Below, piece by piece: positions 55,654 through 64,000 of a stretch of 64,000 nucleotides of DNA (position 1 is the stretch's first letter; the number at the start of each line of letters is the position of its first letter). The DNA is taken from contig QZKP01000001.1 in NCBI GenBank assembly GCA_003605055.1, forward strand, positions 1 through 64,000, in the 5' to 3' direction. Source of the stretch: Desulfarculus sp. (GTDB lineage: Bacteria; Desulfobacterota; Desulfarculia; Desulfarculales; Desulfarculaceae). Position numbers and translations under genes: made by a program. The notes below the pieces were generated by a model that was given only the letters and a program-made list of their open reading frames with translations, had not been told where the DNA came from and searched no databases.

Positions 55654-56376
55654 CTAAACCCCCAGATAGCGTTTGCTGATCTCAGGTTGACAGGCAACCT
55701 CCTGTGCGGTTCCTTCGTAACAAATGGAGCCTTTTTCCATGAAAAGAATTCTAGTAGAGACGCTAAACGCCAGCTTTGTTTCTTGAGTTACCAGCAGCAT
55801 GGATACCTTCTGTCTTTGAAGCTGTTCAATCGTCTCGTGTATTCGCGCTACGATCACTGGCGCTAGGCCCTCGGTGGGCTCATCCAACATCAAAAGACGT
55901 GGGTTGCTTCCCATGGCCCGGGCAATGGCCAGCATCTGCTGCTCTCCCCCGCTTAGTTGATTGCCCTTGTTCTTTATTCGCTGTTCCAATCGAGGGAACA
56001 TATCTAGGACATAGGCCAGATACTGCTCAAAAGACCTGTGGTCAATGTCGCCCTTTTTCTTTCCAATATAGCCCATCTTCAAGTTTTCCAACACCGTCAG
56101 CTTGGGGAAAATGTGCCGGCCTTCCGGTACGAGGCCTATACCCCTCTGGAGAACCTGATAAGCTGGCATGCCGGCTAGTTCCTCCCCCTGGAACTTTATC
56201 GAGCCCTGAATCTGGCGGTGCGCTCCCATGATGCTGAGCAGGGTGGTGGTCTTTCCGGCGCCGTTGCGGCCCAATAAGGCTAGGGTTTCGCCCTCCTCCA
56301 AAGCGAGGCAAACTCTGCGCAGCGCTTGGCTAGGGCCGTAAAAGGAGTCTAGGTTACTGACTGTCAGCACAAACAA
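55654..56376 (-). CDS. livF: Branched-chain-amino-acid-type ABC transporter ATPase LivF
   Basis: 240 residues, ATPase of an HAAT-family importer. LLGRNGAGKTTTLLSIMG (Walker A), LSGGEQQMLAIARAM (signature), LLMLDEPTEGLAP (Walker B). Start TTG 56376 immediately after livG, with GTG 56370 as alternative. Confidence 0.93.
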   Translation of the reverse strand: MFVLTVSNLDSFYGPSQALRRVCLALEEGETLALLGRNGAGKTTTLLSIMGAHRQIQGSIKFQGEELAGMPAYQVLQRGIGLVPEGRHIFPKLTVLENLKMGYIGKKKGDIDHRSFEQYLAYVLDMFPRLEQRIKNKGNQLSGGEQQMLAIARAMGSNPRLLMLDEPTEGLAPVIVARIHETIEQLQRQKVSMLLVTQETKLAFSVSTRILFMEKGSICYEGTAQEVACQPEISKRYLGV

Positions 56377-57141
56377 TCACTCCCTGAGATAACACCTTTG
56401 CACTTCCGGGTTGATCCTGATCTCGCTGGGGGGCTGGCAGGCGATAATCCTGCCTTCGTGCATACAGGTCACTTCATCAGAGATGTTCATAACCACCTCC
56501 ATGTCGTGCTCCACCAAGATGATATCAACCCGTTCCGAGAGCTCCCGGATAAAATCCGCAGTCCGCCGGCTCTCCTCAGGGCTCATGCCTGCAGTGGGCT
56601 CGTCTAGCAAGAGCAAAGAGGGATCCCGGGCCAAAGCTATGCCTATCTCCAAATAGCGCTGATCTCCGTAAGCCAGCGTATTAGCAACAATATCGCGTTT
56701 GTCCGCTAGGCCTACATTTTCCAAAATGTGCAGGGTTTTTTCATTGATATCTTGGTAGGAACTAGCAGAGAACCAACAGCTAAAGGTTGTATGGCGGGCT
56801 TGGGACGCGACTCGGACATTCTCAAAGACACTCAGCTCCGGGAACAGATTGGTGAGTTGAAATGAGCGGCCCATACCCAAGCGCGTACGTTCAAAGTTGG
56901 GAAGCTTCTCAATCTCTCTGTCCTTAAAATAGATTTTGCCGTATGTGGGAGTCAGATGGCCCGAAAGCAGGTTGAAGAAAGTGGTTTTACCTGCCCCATT
57001 GGGGCCGATTATGGACATAAGTTGTCCTTTGCGCGCCCTAAAATCCACCGAGTCAACTGCGCGTAGTCCTCCAAAATCTTTGGTTATATTAAAAGTTTCT
57101 AGAATAACAGTCCCCGATTCATTAGCTGGTTTTTCTGTCAT
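56377..57141 (-). CDS. livG: ABC transporter ATPase LivG
   Basis: 254 residues. IIGPNGAGKTTFFNLLSG (Walker A), LAYGDQRYLEIGIALA (signature variant typical of LivG), LLLLDEPTAGMSPEE (Walker B). Overlaps livM by 4 bases. Confidence 0.94.
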   Translation of the reverse strand: MTEKPANESGTVILETFNITKDFGGLRAVDSVDFRARKGQLMSIIGPNGAGKTTFFNLLSGHLTPTYGKIYFKDREIEKLPNFERTRLGMGRSFQLTNLFPELSVFENVRVASQARHTTFSCWFSASSYQDINEKTLHILENVGLADKRDIVANTLAYGDQRYLEIGIALARDPSLLLLDEPTAGMSPEESRRTADFIRELSERVDIILVEHDMEVVMNISDEVTCMHEGRIIACQPPSEIRINPEVQRCYLRE

Positions 57142-58166
57142 CGCTGCACCTGCTCTTCTGTAATGGATGTAGCCGGATCCGCTGCTGGTCTAGATGCCTT
57201 TGGCCTAAGCTTATCCATCAAAGAGCCCAGAATACCTTTTGGCAGGAAAAGGACAATCGCAACGAAAAAAAGCCCAGTAAACACTTCCCAGTGCTCGATG
57301 TAAAGGCTCAGGTTATCCCGCATCAAGGTGAACACAAGTGCCCCTACAAAAGGGCCCAGGAAAACTCGGGTGCCGCCGAACAGAGTGATGACCAGTACGG
57401 TGCCTGACATCAGCCAATACAGTATATAGACATCGCAAAACTCCAAAAACACCAAGAACAAGGCTCCCGCCACTCCTGAAAACAGGGCGGAAATCACAAA
57501 CGACCACCACATAATCCAGTAAGTGTTGTAGCCGCAAGTTTGAGACCGCTGCTCATTTTCGCGCACAGCCACCATTGCTTTTCCAAATGGAGAGTTGACC
57601 AGTCGCCATAGCAAATAGATGCATATTAAAAATATTGCGAGTATGAAATAATACTTGTTGATCAGGTTATTAGTTAAGGTTACTCCCAATGTGAGCTTCA
57701 ATGTGGGTATACCGGTCAATCCGTCGTGTCCGCCGGTCAAACTCACCCACACTTGGGAGATGTAATAAAACACCATGGACATGGCCAGTGTGATGATAAG
57801 GCGGTAGGCTCCGGTGGCCTGGAAGGCCAAGATAGCCACGAGCATGCCCGCCAGAACTGCTGCGGTCACTCCGGCCAACATGCTTACTTCCAGAGGCCAG
57901 CCGTATAACTTCAGGCAGATGCCAGTGGTGTAGGCCCCCACTCCGAAAAAGGCCGCATGTCCCAGCGACATAACACCCGTGTAACCCAAGGCGATGTTGA
58001 AGCCCATGGCGAAAAGACCAAATATGAGGATCTCGCACATCAAGGGCACCGATAGCGGGACCACGCGCGAAACCATGGGCCAGAACACGAGAAGGCCAAC
58101 GCAGCCGGCAACAGCCGCCCGGAATTTCCAGTGCGCCGCTATTATGTTTAAAGAATCGAGTTGCAC
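57138..58166 (-). CDS. livM: ABC transporter permease LivM
   Basis: 342 residues with about ten hydrophobic helices; ALGYTGVMSLGHAAFFGVGAY is the family signature, with the coupling region NSPFGKAMVAVRENEQRS. Start GTG 58166. Pairs with LivH as the channel. Confidence 0.93.
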   Translation of the reverse strand: MQLDSLNIIAAHWKFRAAVAGCVGLLVFWPMVSRVVPLSVPLMCEILIFGLFAMGFNIALGYTGVMSLGHAAFFGVGAYTTGICLKLYGWPLEVSMLAGVTAAVLAGMLVAILAFQATGAYRLIITLAMSMVFYYISQVWVSLTGGHDGLTGIPTLKLTLGVTLTNNLINKYYFILAIFLICIYLLWRLVNSPFGKAMVAVRENEQRSQTCGYNTYWIMWWSFVISALFSGVAGALFLVFLEFCDVYILYWLMSGTVLVITLFGGTRVFLGPFVGALVFTLMRDNLSLYIEHWEVFTGLFFVAIVLFLPKGILGSLMDKLRPKASRPAADPATSITEEQVQR

Positions 58167-58174
58167 GAAGCCCC

Positions 58175-59089
58175 CTAATCCTGGCCAAACAAACCTTGGG
58201 GTCGGGTAAGAAGCACCATCGCCGCCAAAGCGAAAATGACCACGTCACCCAGTCTGCTGCAGTGGGGCAACAGGGGGAACAGTGTCAAAATCTGGCCTAC
58301 CCCAAACCCGGCTACGACCGCACCCCAGAAGCTGCCTAGGCCACCTATGATGACCACAATGAAGCACTGGACCAGTATCTCCACGCCCATTATGGGTTGT
58401 ACTGCCAGGATAGGTCCCACTAAGACACCAGCAAAGGAAGCTATAGCAACACCTATGGAAAAGGTCAGGGTCCATACCCGGCGTACGTCAATGCCCAGTA
58501 TTTCCACCATGGGTGAGTCCGAAGTGCCGGCCCTAATGATCATGCCCAGATTAGTCTTCTGTAAAAGCCACCAGAAGCAAAAGCAAAGTGTCATAGCCAC
58601 CACGATCAAAAAAAACCGATATTGGCTGAATGGAATATTCCCGATGGTGAACATCGGATCGGGGAGTGGTTTGACATAAGGGAGCCCTAAGTTGCCATAG
58701 ATCCAGCGAACCAAGTCCGGAGCCGCCAGCCCCAATCCGAAAGTAATCAATATGCCTAGGAAATCGGCATCCTTTTTACGATAGGTTGGTGCCAGCAGGA
58801 ACCGCTCTACCACGAGCCCCATCATCGCCCCCACCAGTGGGACCACTGCCATGGCCACCCAAAAGTTGCCGATCAATCTCAGCAGGGACCAGCCGACATA
58901 AGCGCCCAGCATATAGAATGCCCCGTGGGCGAAATTGGTGATCCCCAAAAGGCCAAAGATGATGGTCAGTCCCAGGGCCATTAAGACCAACACGGAGCCA
59001 TTGACCAAACCTAGGTAGCTCTGCTGGAGCCAGATCAAACCCGGTATGGCCGCGACATCTCCAAACCATTGTACGAAGGCTTCTATCAA
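58175..59089 (-). CDS. livH: ABC transporter permease LivH
   Basis: 304 residues, multi-helix permease. GLTIIFGLLGITNFAHGAFYMLGAY is the family signature (shown in part as ITNFAHGAFYMLGAY), and GLGSFWGAVVAGFGVGQ lies near the end. 8 bases before livM. Confidence 0.93.
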   Translation of the reverse strand: MIEAFVQWFGDVAAIPGLIWLQQSYLGLVNGSVLVLMALGLTIIFGLLGITNFAHGAFYMLGAYVGWSLLRLIGNFWVAMAVVPLVGAMMGLVVERFLLAPTYRKKDADFLGILITFGLGLAAPDLVRWIYGNLGLPYVKPLPDPMFTIGNIPFSQYRFFLIVVAMTLCFCFWWLLQKTNLGMIIRAGTSDSPMVEILGIDVRRVWTLTFSIGVAIASFAGVLVGPILAVQPIMGVEILVQCFIVVIIGGLGSFWGAVVAGFGVGQILTLFPLLPHCSRLGDVVIFALAAMVLLTRPQGLFGQD

Positions 59090-59135
59090 TGCTAAACACC
59101 CTCCCTACCTACGGACTAGGGGATAGGATAGGGCA

Positions 59136-59171
59136 TGGCCCCCGCCGAGATCCAGAGGCATCCCGGCGGGG
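59136..59171. repeat. Intercistronic hairpin between livK and livH
   Basis: 10-bp perfect inverted repeat (59136-59145 with 59162-59171), without a T-run. Such hairpins after binding-protein genes often stabilise the upstream message. Confidence 0.6.
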
Positions 59172-59188
59172 GCACTTACTTTACTTCA

Positions 59189-60412
59189 TTATCCCAGGCC
59201 TTTCAGAGCGCAGGATTCCAGAAGATCATCGCCACCTACAGATTGCTCGACGGTAAAGAAGTCGAACCTATTGCTCATATCCGTCTTTGACTTACCCTTC
59301 ATGAAGTAACATTCTTGTACTGCTGCATGGTCACAAGGCCTGATGACCGTGGGACTCTTGAGGTACTGCACCTTACGCCCTTCCAGGGCCTTACGCAGCT
59401 TAGCTGGATCCATGCTCTTGACCTCGTTGGTTACCTCTGCCAGTAGCTTGGGCGTCTCGTAAGCGGTTTGCCCATATGCCGCGGCCATGCGCTTGGTTTT
59501 GGCAAAGAACTTTTTGTTGAATTCTTTTGATGCAGCGTACTTGTCCTCAAGCTTCCAGTACCAGGGCATTCCGGCGTACATTCCCTCAAATGACCCTGCT
59601 CCAGCAGCCATGGCCCAGGGGATGTCGCTTACTCCGAAGAGCACCTTAGTTTGCTTGGCCATGCCAAACTCGTGCATTTGCTTGATGAGGTTTATCTGTC
59701 CGGATCCCCAGGTTACGGTGAACAAAACATCTGGATTTTTGGCCCTGACCTGGGGGATGTAGGTGGAGTAGTCATTGGTGGGGAACGGAGCCCATGTGAC
59801 TCCAGTAAAGTTCTTGTGGGCTACTTTGGCCCAGTGCTCATAGGCGGGAACCCACATCTTGGGCCAGGAATAATTATCGGCCAAGAGGTGCCAACGATCA
59901 CCTTTAACATGGTTGGCCGCCCACTTTGCGCCGGCTGCCGCAGTCTGGAAGGGAGTTAAGTTGAGGCCAAAGCTGTACTTCCAGAAGTTCTTCTTGTTGT
60001 CCAACATGAACTGAGGGAGGTTGAAGTATAGAATTCCTCGCTTCTTAGCTAGATCGGCGAAGGTCATCTCCTCGAAGCCGCTGCAAGCCCCAGTAAAGTA
60101 GTTAATTTTGTCCCTCTCCAGTGCCTCAATCGCCTTTCGCCGGGCTACCGCTGCGTTGAACTCGGTGTCCCTGAGCACCAGTTCCACCGACCGGCCCAAT
60201 ATGCCGCCGCTCGCGTTGATTTCCTCAATGGCAATTTCGGTGGCTACTTTCTGGTCGGCAGCCAGTTCGGCTAAACCGCCGGTCAGGGGTATAAGAACCC
60301 CATACTTGATGGGAGACTCTGCCAGTCCGTGCCGCAGGAACCAAGGGCCGGTACTCACTGCCAAACCCGCGCCCGCCGCCAAGGCGGTCTTTAAAAAGGT
60401 CCTCCTTTTCAT
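59189..60412 (-). CDS. Periplasmic substrate-binding protein of the Liv-type transporter
   Basis: 407 residues, type I periplasmic-binding fold (LivK/AmiC/UrtA family). The N-terminus has a Tat-type signal (KRRTFLKTALAAGAGLAVS). IKYGVLIPLTGGLAELA and AIEEINASGGILGRSVEL start the domain; FTVTWGSGQINLIKQMHEF lies in the second lobe. The ligand is not predictable; homologues bind amino acids, amides, urea or aromatic acids. Confidence 0.9.
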   Translation of the reverse strand: MKRRTFLKTALAAGAGLAVSTGPWFLRHGLAESPIKYGVLIPLTGGLAELAADQKVATEIAIEEINASGGILGRSVELVLRDTEFNAAVARRKAIEALERDKINYFTGACSGFEEMTFADLAKKRGILYFNLPQFMLDNKKNFWKYSFGLNLTPFQTAAAGAKWAANHVKGDRWHLLADNYSWPKMWVPAYEHWAKVAHKNFTGVTWAPFPTNDYSTYIPQVRAKNPDVLFTVTWGSGQINLIKQMHEFGMAKQTKVLFGVSDIPWAMAAGAGSFEGMYAGMPWYWKLEDKYAASKEFNKKFFAKTKRMAAAYGQTAYETPKLLAEVTNEVKSMDPAKLRKALEGRKVQYLKSPTVIRPCDHAAVQECYFMKGKSKTDMSNRFDFFTVEQSVGGDDLLESCALKGLG

Positions 60413-60445
60413 TCTGCCCTCCCTTTGCCCAATAATGGAAAACGC

Positions 60446-61012
60446 CTATCGATCACCCGCCGTTAGGCGGGGGTTGGGACATCTCTCTGCCCAGGACGGG
60501 GACGACAAAATCAGCTCTACAGCCATCCTAGCGCCTTTTTGATAGACGTATTCGCAGGTGTGGTTATCACTGATTGGGACGTACTTCTGGCGTATCTCCC
60601 GGCAGAGCTTGGTGCCGAACTTCTCTTCGAACCGGCGGTGCAGTTCGTTGGCCAACTCGTCCGGGCAGGTTAGATCGTCGGTGGGCTTCCTGCGCCCGAA
60701 CAACAAACCTATACACATAACCCCCGAGGCCAGGGCGCCGCAGATGTGGCCGGTGACTTCCACCGGCCACTGATCCGGAGGCCGCCGCTCCCGCCCGGAG
60801 GCTACCTCCTCCAAGAACACGGTGAGGTCCACTTCCTTGTCCTTGCGCCGCGCCCCGCCGCCGCCGTGAAAGCCGGTGGCGATGCGCACCATCTCTGGAT
60901 CGATGATGCCAAGCGTCTCATTTATGGCCGCGAACACCGATTCGCTACAATGGAAACCCTTGCTCCGGTTCTCCAGAGCTAGCCTTTCCGCCTTTTCTAA
61001 TAGTTCCTGCAT
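60446..61012 (-). CDS. C_GCAxxG_C_C-family redox protein
   Basis: 188 residues with the family pattern: GFHCSESVFAAINE, FHGGGGARRKDKEVD, HICGALASGVMCIGLLFG and a C-terminal TCEYVYQKGA. These small proteins are predicted to bind Fe-S or other redox cofactors. Start ATG 61012 has AAGGA; a longer frame to 61153 overlaps the hydroxylase gene. Confidence 0.8.
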   Translation of the reverse strand: MQELLEKAERLALENRSKGFHCSESVFAAINETLGIIDPEMVRIATGFHGGGGARRKDKEVDLTVFLEEVASGRERRPPDQWPVEVTGHICGALASGVMCIGLLFGRRKPTDDLTCPDELANELHRRFEEKFGTKLCREIRQKYVPISDNHTCEYVYQKGARMAVELILSSPSWAERCPNPRLTAGDR

Positions 61013-61092
61013 GTGAGGTTCCTTTGGTATGCTCCCGTATTCGTGTAATGCAATGGCCCGTTGTTGCCAGACCTCTGGATCTAAATCTCCAT

Positions 61093-63342
61093 TTACCTGT
61101 CTCTCAAGGCGGAGAGCAATTTTTCGGCGGTGATAGGAAGGTCTGTGATCCACTGGCCGCAGGCGTCGAACACCGCACCTGCCACCGCGTCCGGAGTGCC
61201 TATCATCGCCATTTCGCCAACCCCCTTGGCCCCGAATGGCCCCACTGGGTCGTTGGACTCCACCAATATTGACTTGATGGGAGGCACATCCAGGGCGGTG
61301 GGGGCGCGGTAGTCAAGGAAGTTGGCGTTTTGCATGCGCCCCTGTTCGTCCAACAGGATTGCCTCACCCAAGGCCGCGCCCAGCCCCATGTAGACTCCCC
61401 CCTCTATCTGGCCTACGGCGCCCAGAGGATTTATGGCTTTGCCCAGATCATTGGCTGCAACTACCTCCAGCACCTTCACCCGCCCAGTGCCCGGATCCAC
61501 CTCCAGCTCCACGGCCTTGGCCCCGAAACTAAAGGCGAAGGAGGTATTGCCGTGGCTGGGGGCGTCCCAGTGGCAACTGGTCATGATGGCCTGGCCATTG
61601 CTGCGGTAGCGGTGGAAGCGCACTATTTCGGCGATGTCGTGGCCCTCCTCAGGGCGGGACCTGAGATACACCCGCCCCCAGCCCGCTTCCAGCTCCCTGG
61701 GGTCGGTGTTCATCTTCTGGGCCGCGGCCTTCAGCAAGTGCTCCTTGGCCTCCAGGGCCGCATTCATCACAGCCTTGCCCCCTATGGCCGTGTTGCGGCT
61801 GGCCCTGGTGCCGAAGCCCATGGGGCAGTTTTCGGTGTCGCCGTAGACCACGTGTATGCACTCCAGGTCCACCCCCAGCACCTCGGCGGCAATCTGGCTG
61901 AGGACCGTAGAGGTGCCCGGGCCGATGTCCACGCAGGAGGTGGCTAGGTTCACCGAACCGTCGTCGTTAAAGCGGATTGCAGCCCCTGCGAAGTCGGCGT
62001 CCGGGGAGCCGGGGTAACGGATGCCGGTGAAGTGCACTCCGCAGCCCACCCCCAGGCCACGGTTGGGGCGGGGATCAGCCTTCTTTTCCTTCCACCCGAT
62101 CTCGTGGGCGACCTTTTCCAGGCACTCTGCAAGGCCGCAGCTGTGCACCACCGCTCCTACCGCGGTCTTGTCCCCAGTGCGAGTGGCGTTGTGGATGCGA
62201 AGCTCCACCGGGTCCAGACCCAACTCTGCGGCAATCATGTTAAGCTGGGCCTCCCCGGCGAAATGTATCTGGGTGCTGCCCACGCTGCGCAGGGCCCCGC
62301 CGTAGGGTAGGTTGGTGTACACCGCGGTGCCTTCGTAGAGATAATTCTGGTAGCGATATAGCACGCCCTGCAGAGCACCATCCACCGATGTCACCGCCGG
62401 CACGTAGCTAGCGTAGCCCCCGCAGTCGCTTATCACCTGGAAGTGCCGGCCGGTTATAGTCCCGTCCCGCTTGACGCCGGTTTTCACATTGATCTCATAG
62501 GCGGGCTGGAAGGAGGAGTAAATAAACTCCTCGGCACGGGAATGGCCCATCTTAACGGGCCGGCCGGTCCTTTTAGCTAGGATGGGGGCCACGTAATCCA
62601 TGGGGAAGCGGCTCAGGGTCTTACTGCCGAACCCTCCCCCCACATGGTTGGTGACCACGCGTACTTTGCTGGAGGGCAGGCCAAATGCCTGGGCCAGCAT
62701 ATTGCTGGCCAGTGAGGGCATTTGGGAACTCAGATATAAGGTCAGCCTATCCTGGTCCTCCCACACAGCCAGGCAGTTGTGCGGTTCAGGGCAGAGATGG
62801 GCCATCCTTTGGGTGTGGAAGGTGTGCTGGCACACATAGTCCGCCTCGGCAAAGGCCTGCTCTACTGAGCCGTTCTGGTAGCGGCAGCGTCCGGCCACGT
62901 TGTCTGGTGCATCTTGGTGGATCTGCGGCGCCCCAGGTGCTAAGGCCCGGCGGGGCTCGAAGACCGCCGGCAGCTCCTGGTAATCCACCTTGATGCGGCT
63001 GAGTGCCTCTCGGACCGTGTCCATGTCTACCGCAGCCACCGCAGCCACCGCGTCTCCTACATGACGAACCTTGTGTCGGGCCAGAGGCGTCTGGTCCTGC
63101 TTGGACACACCAAAAGACATTGGCGTGTCTTGGCCAGTGATAACTGCCTTTACTCCGGGCAGCTTCTGGGCCCGGGAGGTGTCGATGTTCAAGATGCGGG
63201 CATGAGGATGGGGGCTACGCAGCAAATCGGCCCAGAGCATGGTGGGGAAGCTCAAGTCGCTGGTGTAGCGCGCGGAGCCGGTGGCCTTCAACCGGCCGTC
63301 TACCTTGGGCACGCTTCGGCCCACGTACCGAAAATCAGGCAT
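61093..63342 (-). CDS. Molybdopterin-binding subunit of a second xanthine-dehydrogenase-family enzyme
   Basis: 749 residues, collinear with the plus-strand copy at 50076-52361. GGGFGSKTLSRFPMD, PYGGALRSVGSTQ and the catalytic Glu in GVGE (E710) are present. Start ATG 63342 overlaps the 2Fe-2S gene by 8 bases and aligns with the other copy's start; GTG 63357 is possible. It belongs to the minus-strand cluster with the transporter and corrinoid genes. Confidence 0.92.
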   Translation of the reverse strand: MPDFRYVGRSVPKVDGRLKATGSARYTSDLSFPTMLWADLLRSPHPHARILNIDTSRAQKLPGVKAVITGQDTPMSFGVSKQDQTPLARHKVRHVGDAVAAVAAVDMDTVREALSRIKVDYQELPAVFEPRRALAPGAPQIHQDAPDNVAGRCRYQNGSVEQAFAEADYVCQHTFHTQRMAHLCPEPHNCLAVWEDQDRLTLYLSSQMPSLASNMLAQAFGLPSSKVRVVTNHVGGGFGSKTLSRFPMDYVAPILAKRTGRPVKMGHSRAEEFIYSSFQPAYEINVKTGVKRDGTITGRHFQVISDCGGYASYVPAVTSVDGALQGVLYRYQNYLYEGTAVYTNLPYGGALRSVGSTQIHFAGEAQLNMIAAELGLDPVELRIHNATRTGDKTAVGAVVHSCGLAECLEKVAHEIGWKEKKADPRPNRGLGVGCGVHFTGIRYPGSPDADFAGAAIRFNDDGSVNLATSCVDIGPGTSTVLSQIAAEVLGVDLECIHVVYGDTENCPMGFGTRASRNTAIGGKAVMNAALEAKEHLLKAAAQKMNTDPRELEAGWGRVYLRSRPEEGHDIAEIVRFHRYRSNGQAIMTSCHWDAPSHGNTSFAFSFGAKAVELEVDPGTGRVKVLEVVAANDLGKAINPLGAVGQIEGGVYMGLGAALGEAILLDEQGRMQNANFLDYRAPTALDVPPIKSILVESNDPVGPFGAKGVGEMAMIGTPDAVAGAVFDACGQWITDLPITAEKLLSALRDR

Positions 63343-63820
63343 CTTCCTGCGCTCCACTCAGCCTTTGGGCCGAGGAGCGGATAGCCTCAACTATGCGCGC
63401 GTAGCCGGTGCAGCGGCAGAAGTTCCCCTCTATGGCCCCTCGGATCTGCTCCTCATCGGGAGAGGGGTGGCTGGCCAGAAAGGCCTTGGCGGTCATTATC
63501 ATGCCCGAGGTGCAGTAACCGCACTGGATGGCCCCCTTGGCGATGAACTCCTGTTGAATGGGATGCAGCCGACCTTCTGGGGCCAAGCCCTCGATGGTCT
63601 CCACTTGGCGTCCGTTGACGTCTACGGCCAGCACCAGGCATGAGTTCACGGGTACACCGTCCAGGAGCACGGTGCAGGCCCCGCACTCCCCCTCCCCGCA
63701 GATTTCCCTGGTCCCCAGCAGATGCAGGTCCTCGCGCAGCACCTCCAGCAGGGTGCGTCGGCTTTCGGCGAATATCTCATGGCTCTCGCCGTTGACGGTT
63801 ATGGTCAGCCTGTGTTTCAC
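63335..63820 (-). CDS. 2Fe-2S subunit of the second molybdenum hydroxylase
   Basis: 161 residues with both cluster sets at the same positions as the other copy: C41, C46, C49, C61 and C100, C103, C135, C137. Start GTG 63820 follows GGAGG at good spacing; the longer frame to 63862 lacks support. Confidence 0.94.
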   Translation of the reverse strand: MKHRLTITVNGESHEIFAESRRTLLEVLREDLHLLGTREICGEGECGACTVLLDGVPVNSCLVLAVDVNGRQVETIEGLAPEGRLHPIQQEFIAKGAIQCGYCTSGMIMTAKAFLASHPSPDEEQIRGAIEGNFCRCTGYARIVEAIRSSAQRLSGAQEDA

Positions 63821-63865
63821 CAGGCACCTCCTCCAGTAAATCCTCTGCGGGGCCCAGCCCATGAA

Positions 63866-64000
63866 TTATTCGAGGCCACAGCACTCCTTAAGGGCCCGGC
63901 CGGTCAACTCCTCCACCAGCCAACGCCGGTATTGCTGCGAGGCCCTGAGGTCAGAAATGGGGGTGCACCCGCGGGAGGCCATGTGGGCCGCTTCCTCGAT
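63866..64000 (-). CDS. FAD-binding subunit of the second molybdenum hydroxylase (partial)
   Basis: C-terminal 44 residues only; the gene continues beyond the right edge. ISDLRASQQYRRWLVEELTGRAL closely matches the end of the plus-strand FAD subunit, showing the same gene order. Confidence 0.85.
   Translation of the reverse strand: MEEAAHMASRGCTPISDLRASQQYRRWLVEELTGRALKECCGLE

Overview
The window is GC-rich chromosomal DNA from an anaerobic bacterium, most likely a Desulfobacterota (deltaproteobacterial) lineage related to sulfate reducers. The main evidence is the combination of rubredoxins, rubrerythrin, superoxide reductase, a flavodiiron protein, several multiheme c-type cytochromes and corrinoid enzymes with Gram-negative envelope genes (lipoproteins, an outer-membrane barrel, MltA). 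The genus is an inference from gene content; no rRNA is present to confirm it. No tRNA, rRNA or CRISPR array was seen.

Left part (1-17.5 kb): cobalamin gene cbiB/cobD, a lysophospholipid-acyltransferase-like protein, a Ski2-like helicase, a DASS-type anion transporter paired with a CBS-domain protein, then on the minus strand ftsY, smc, a lipoprotein, glyS-glyQ and an outer-membrane barrel. 17.7-27.6 kb is the redox region. It has a minus-strand flavodoxin / flavoprotein / rubredoxin set, then on the plus strand a periplasmic triple-rhodanese protein whose reading frame crosses an in-frame TGA that fits selenocysteine. A NapC-type tetraheme cytochrome, an octaheme HAO-like cytochrome and a second HAO-like octaheme fused to a membrane and cytochrome-b5-like module follow.

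Middle part (27.6-48.2 kb): an AT-richer SIR2-like orphan, trpS, an OYE-family reductase, a GntR regulator with an evident operator, a compact oxidative-stress operon (Fur/PerR, winged helix, rubrerythrin, superoxide reductase, rubredoxin, flavodiiron protein, HEAT protein), and a macro-domain / MltA / cupin / helicase group. That helicase carries a C-terminal DEDD exonuclease, so it looks like a fused MrfA-MrfB. A pyrB-pyrC operon follows, preceded by a 44-codon leader ORF that runs through an intrinsic terminator, then a degenerate KptA-like protein, an FkbM methyltransferase, and a CoxE/CoxD-like pair.

Right part (48.7-64 kb): two convergent gene sets for xanthine-dehydrogenase-family molybdenum hydroxylases. 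The plus-strand set (FAD, 2Fe-2S, Mo subunits) ends at a strong terminator next to a transposase remnant. The minus-strand set enters from beyond the right edge and continues into a redox protein, a complete branched-chain-amino-acid-type ABC transporter, a cytoplasmic reductive-dehalogenase-like corrinoid/Fe-S protein, a UROD-fold methyltransferase and a corrinoid carrier protein. This run has visibly lower GC than the rest and looks like an acquired catabolic cluster for uptake and anaerobic breakdown of an unknown, possibly methylated, aromatic, heterocyclic or halogenated, substrate.
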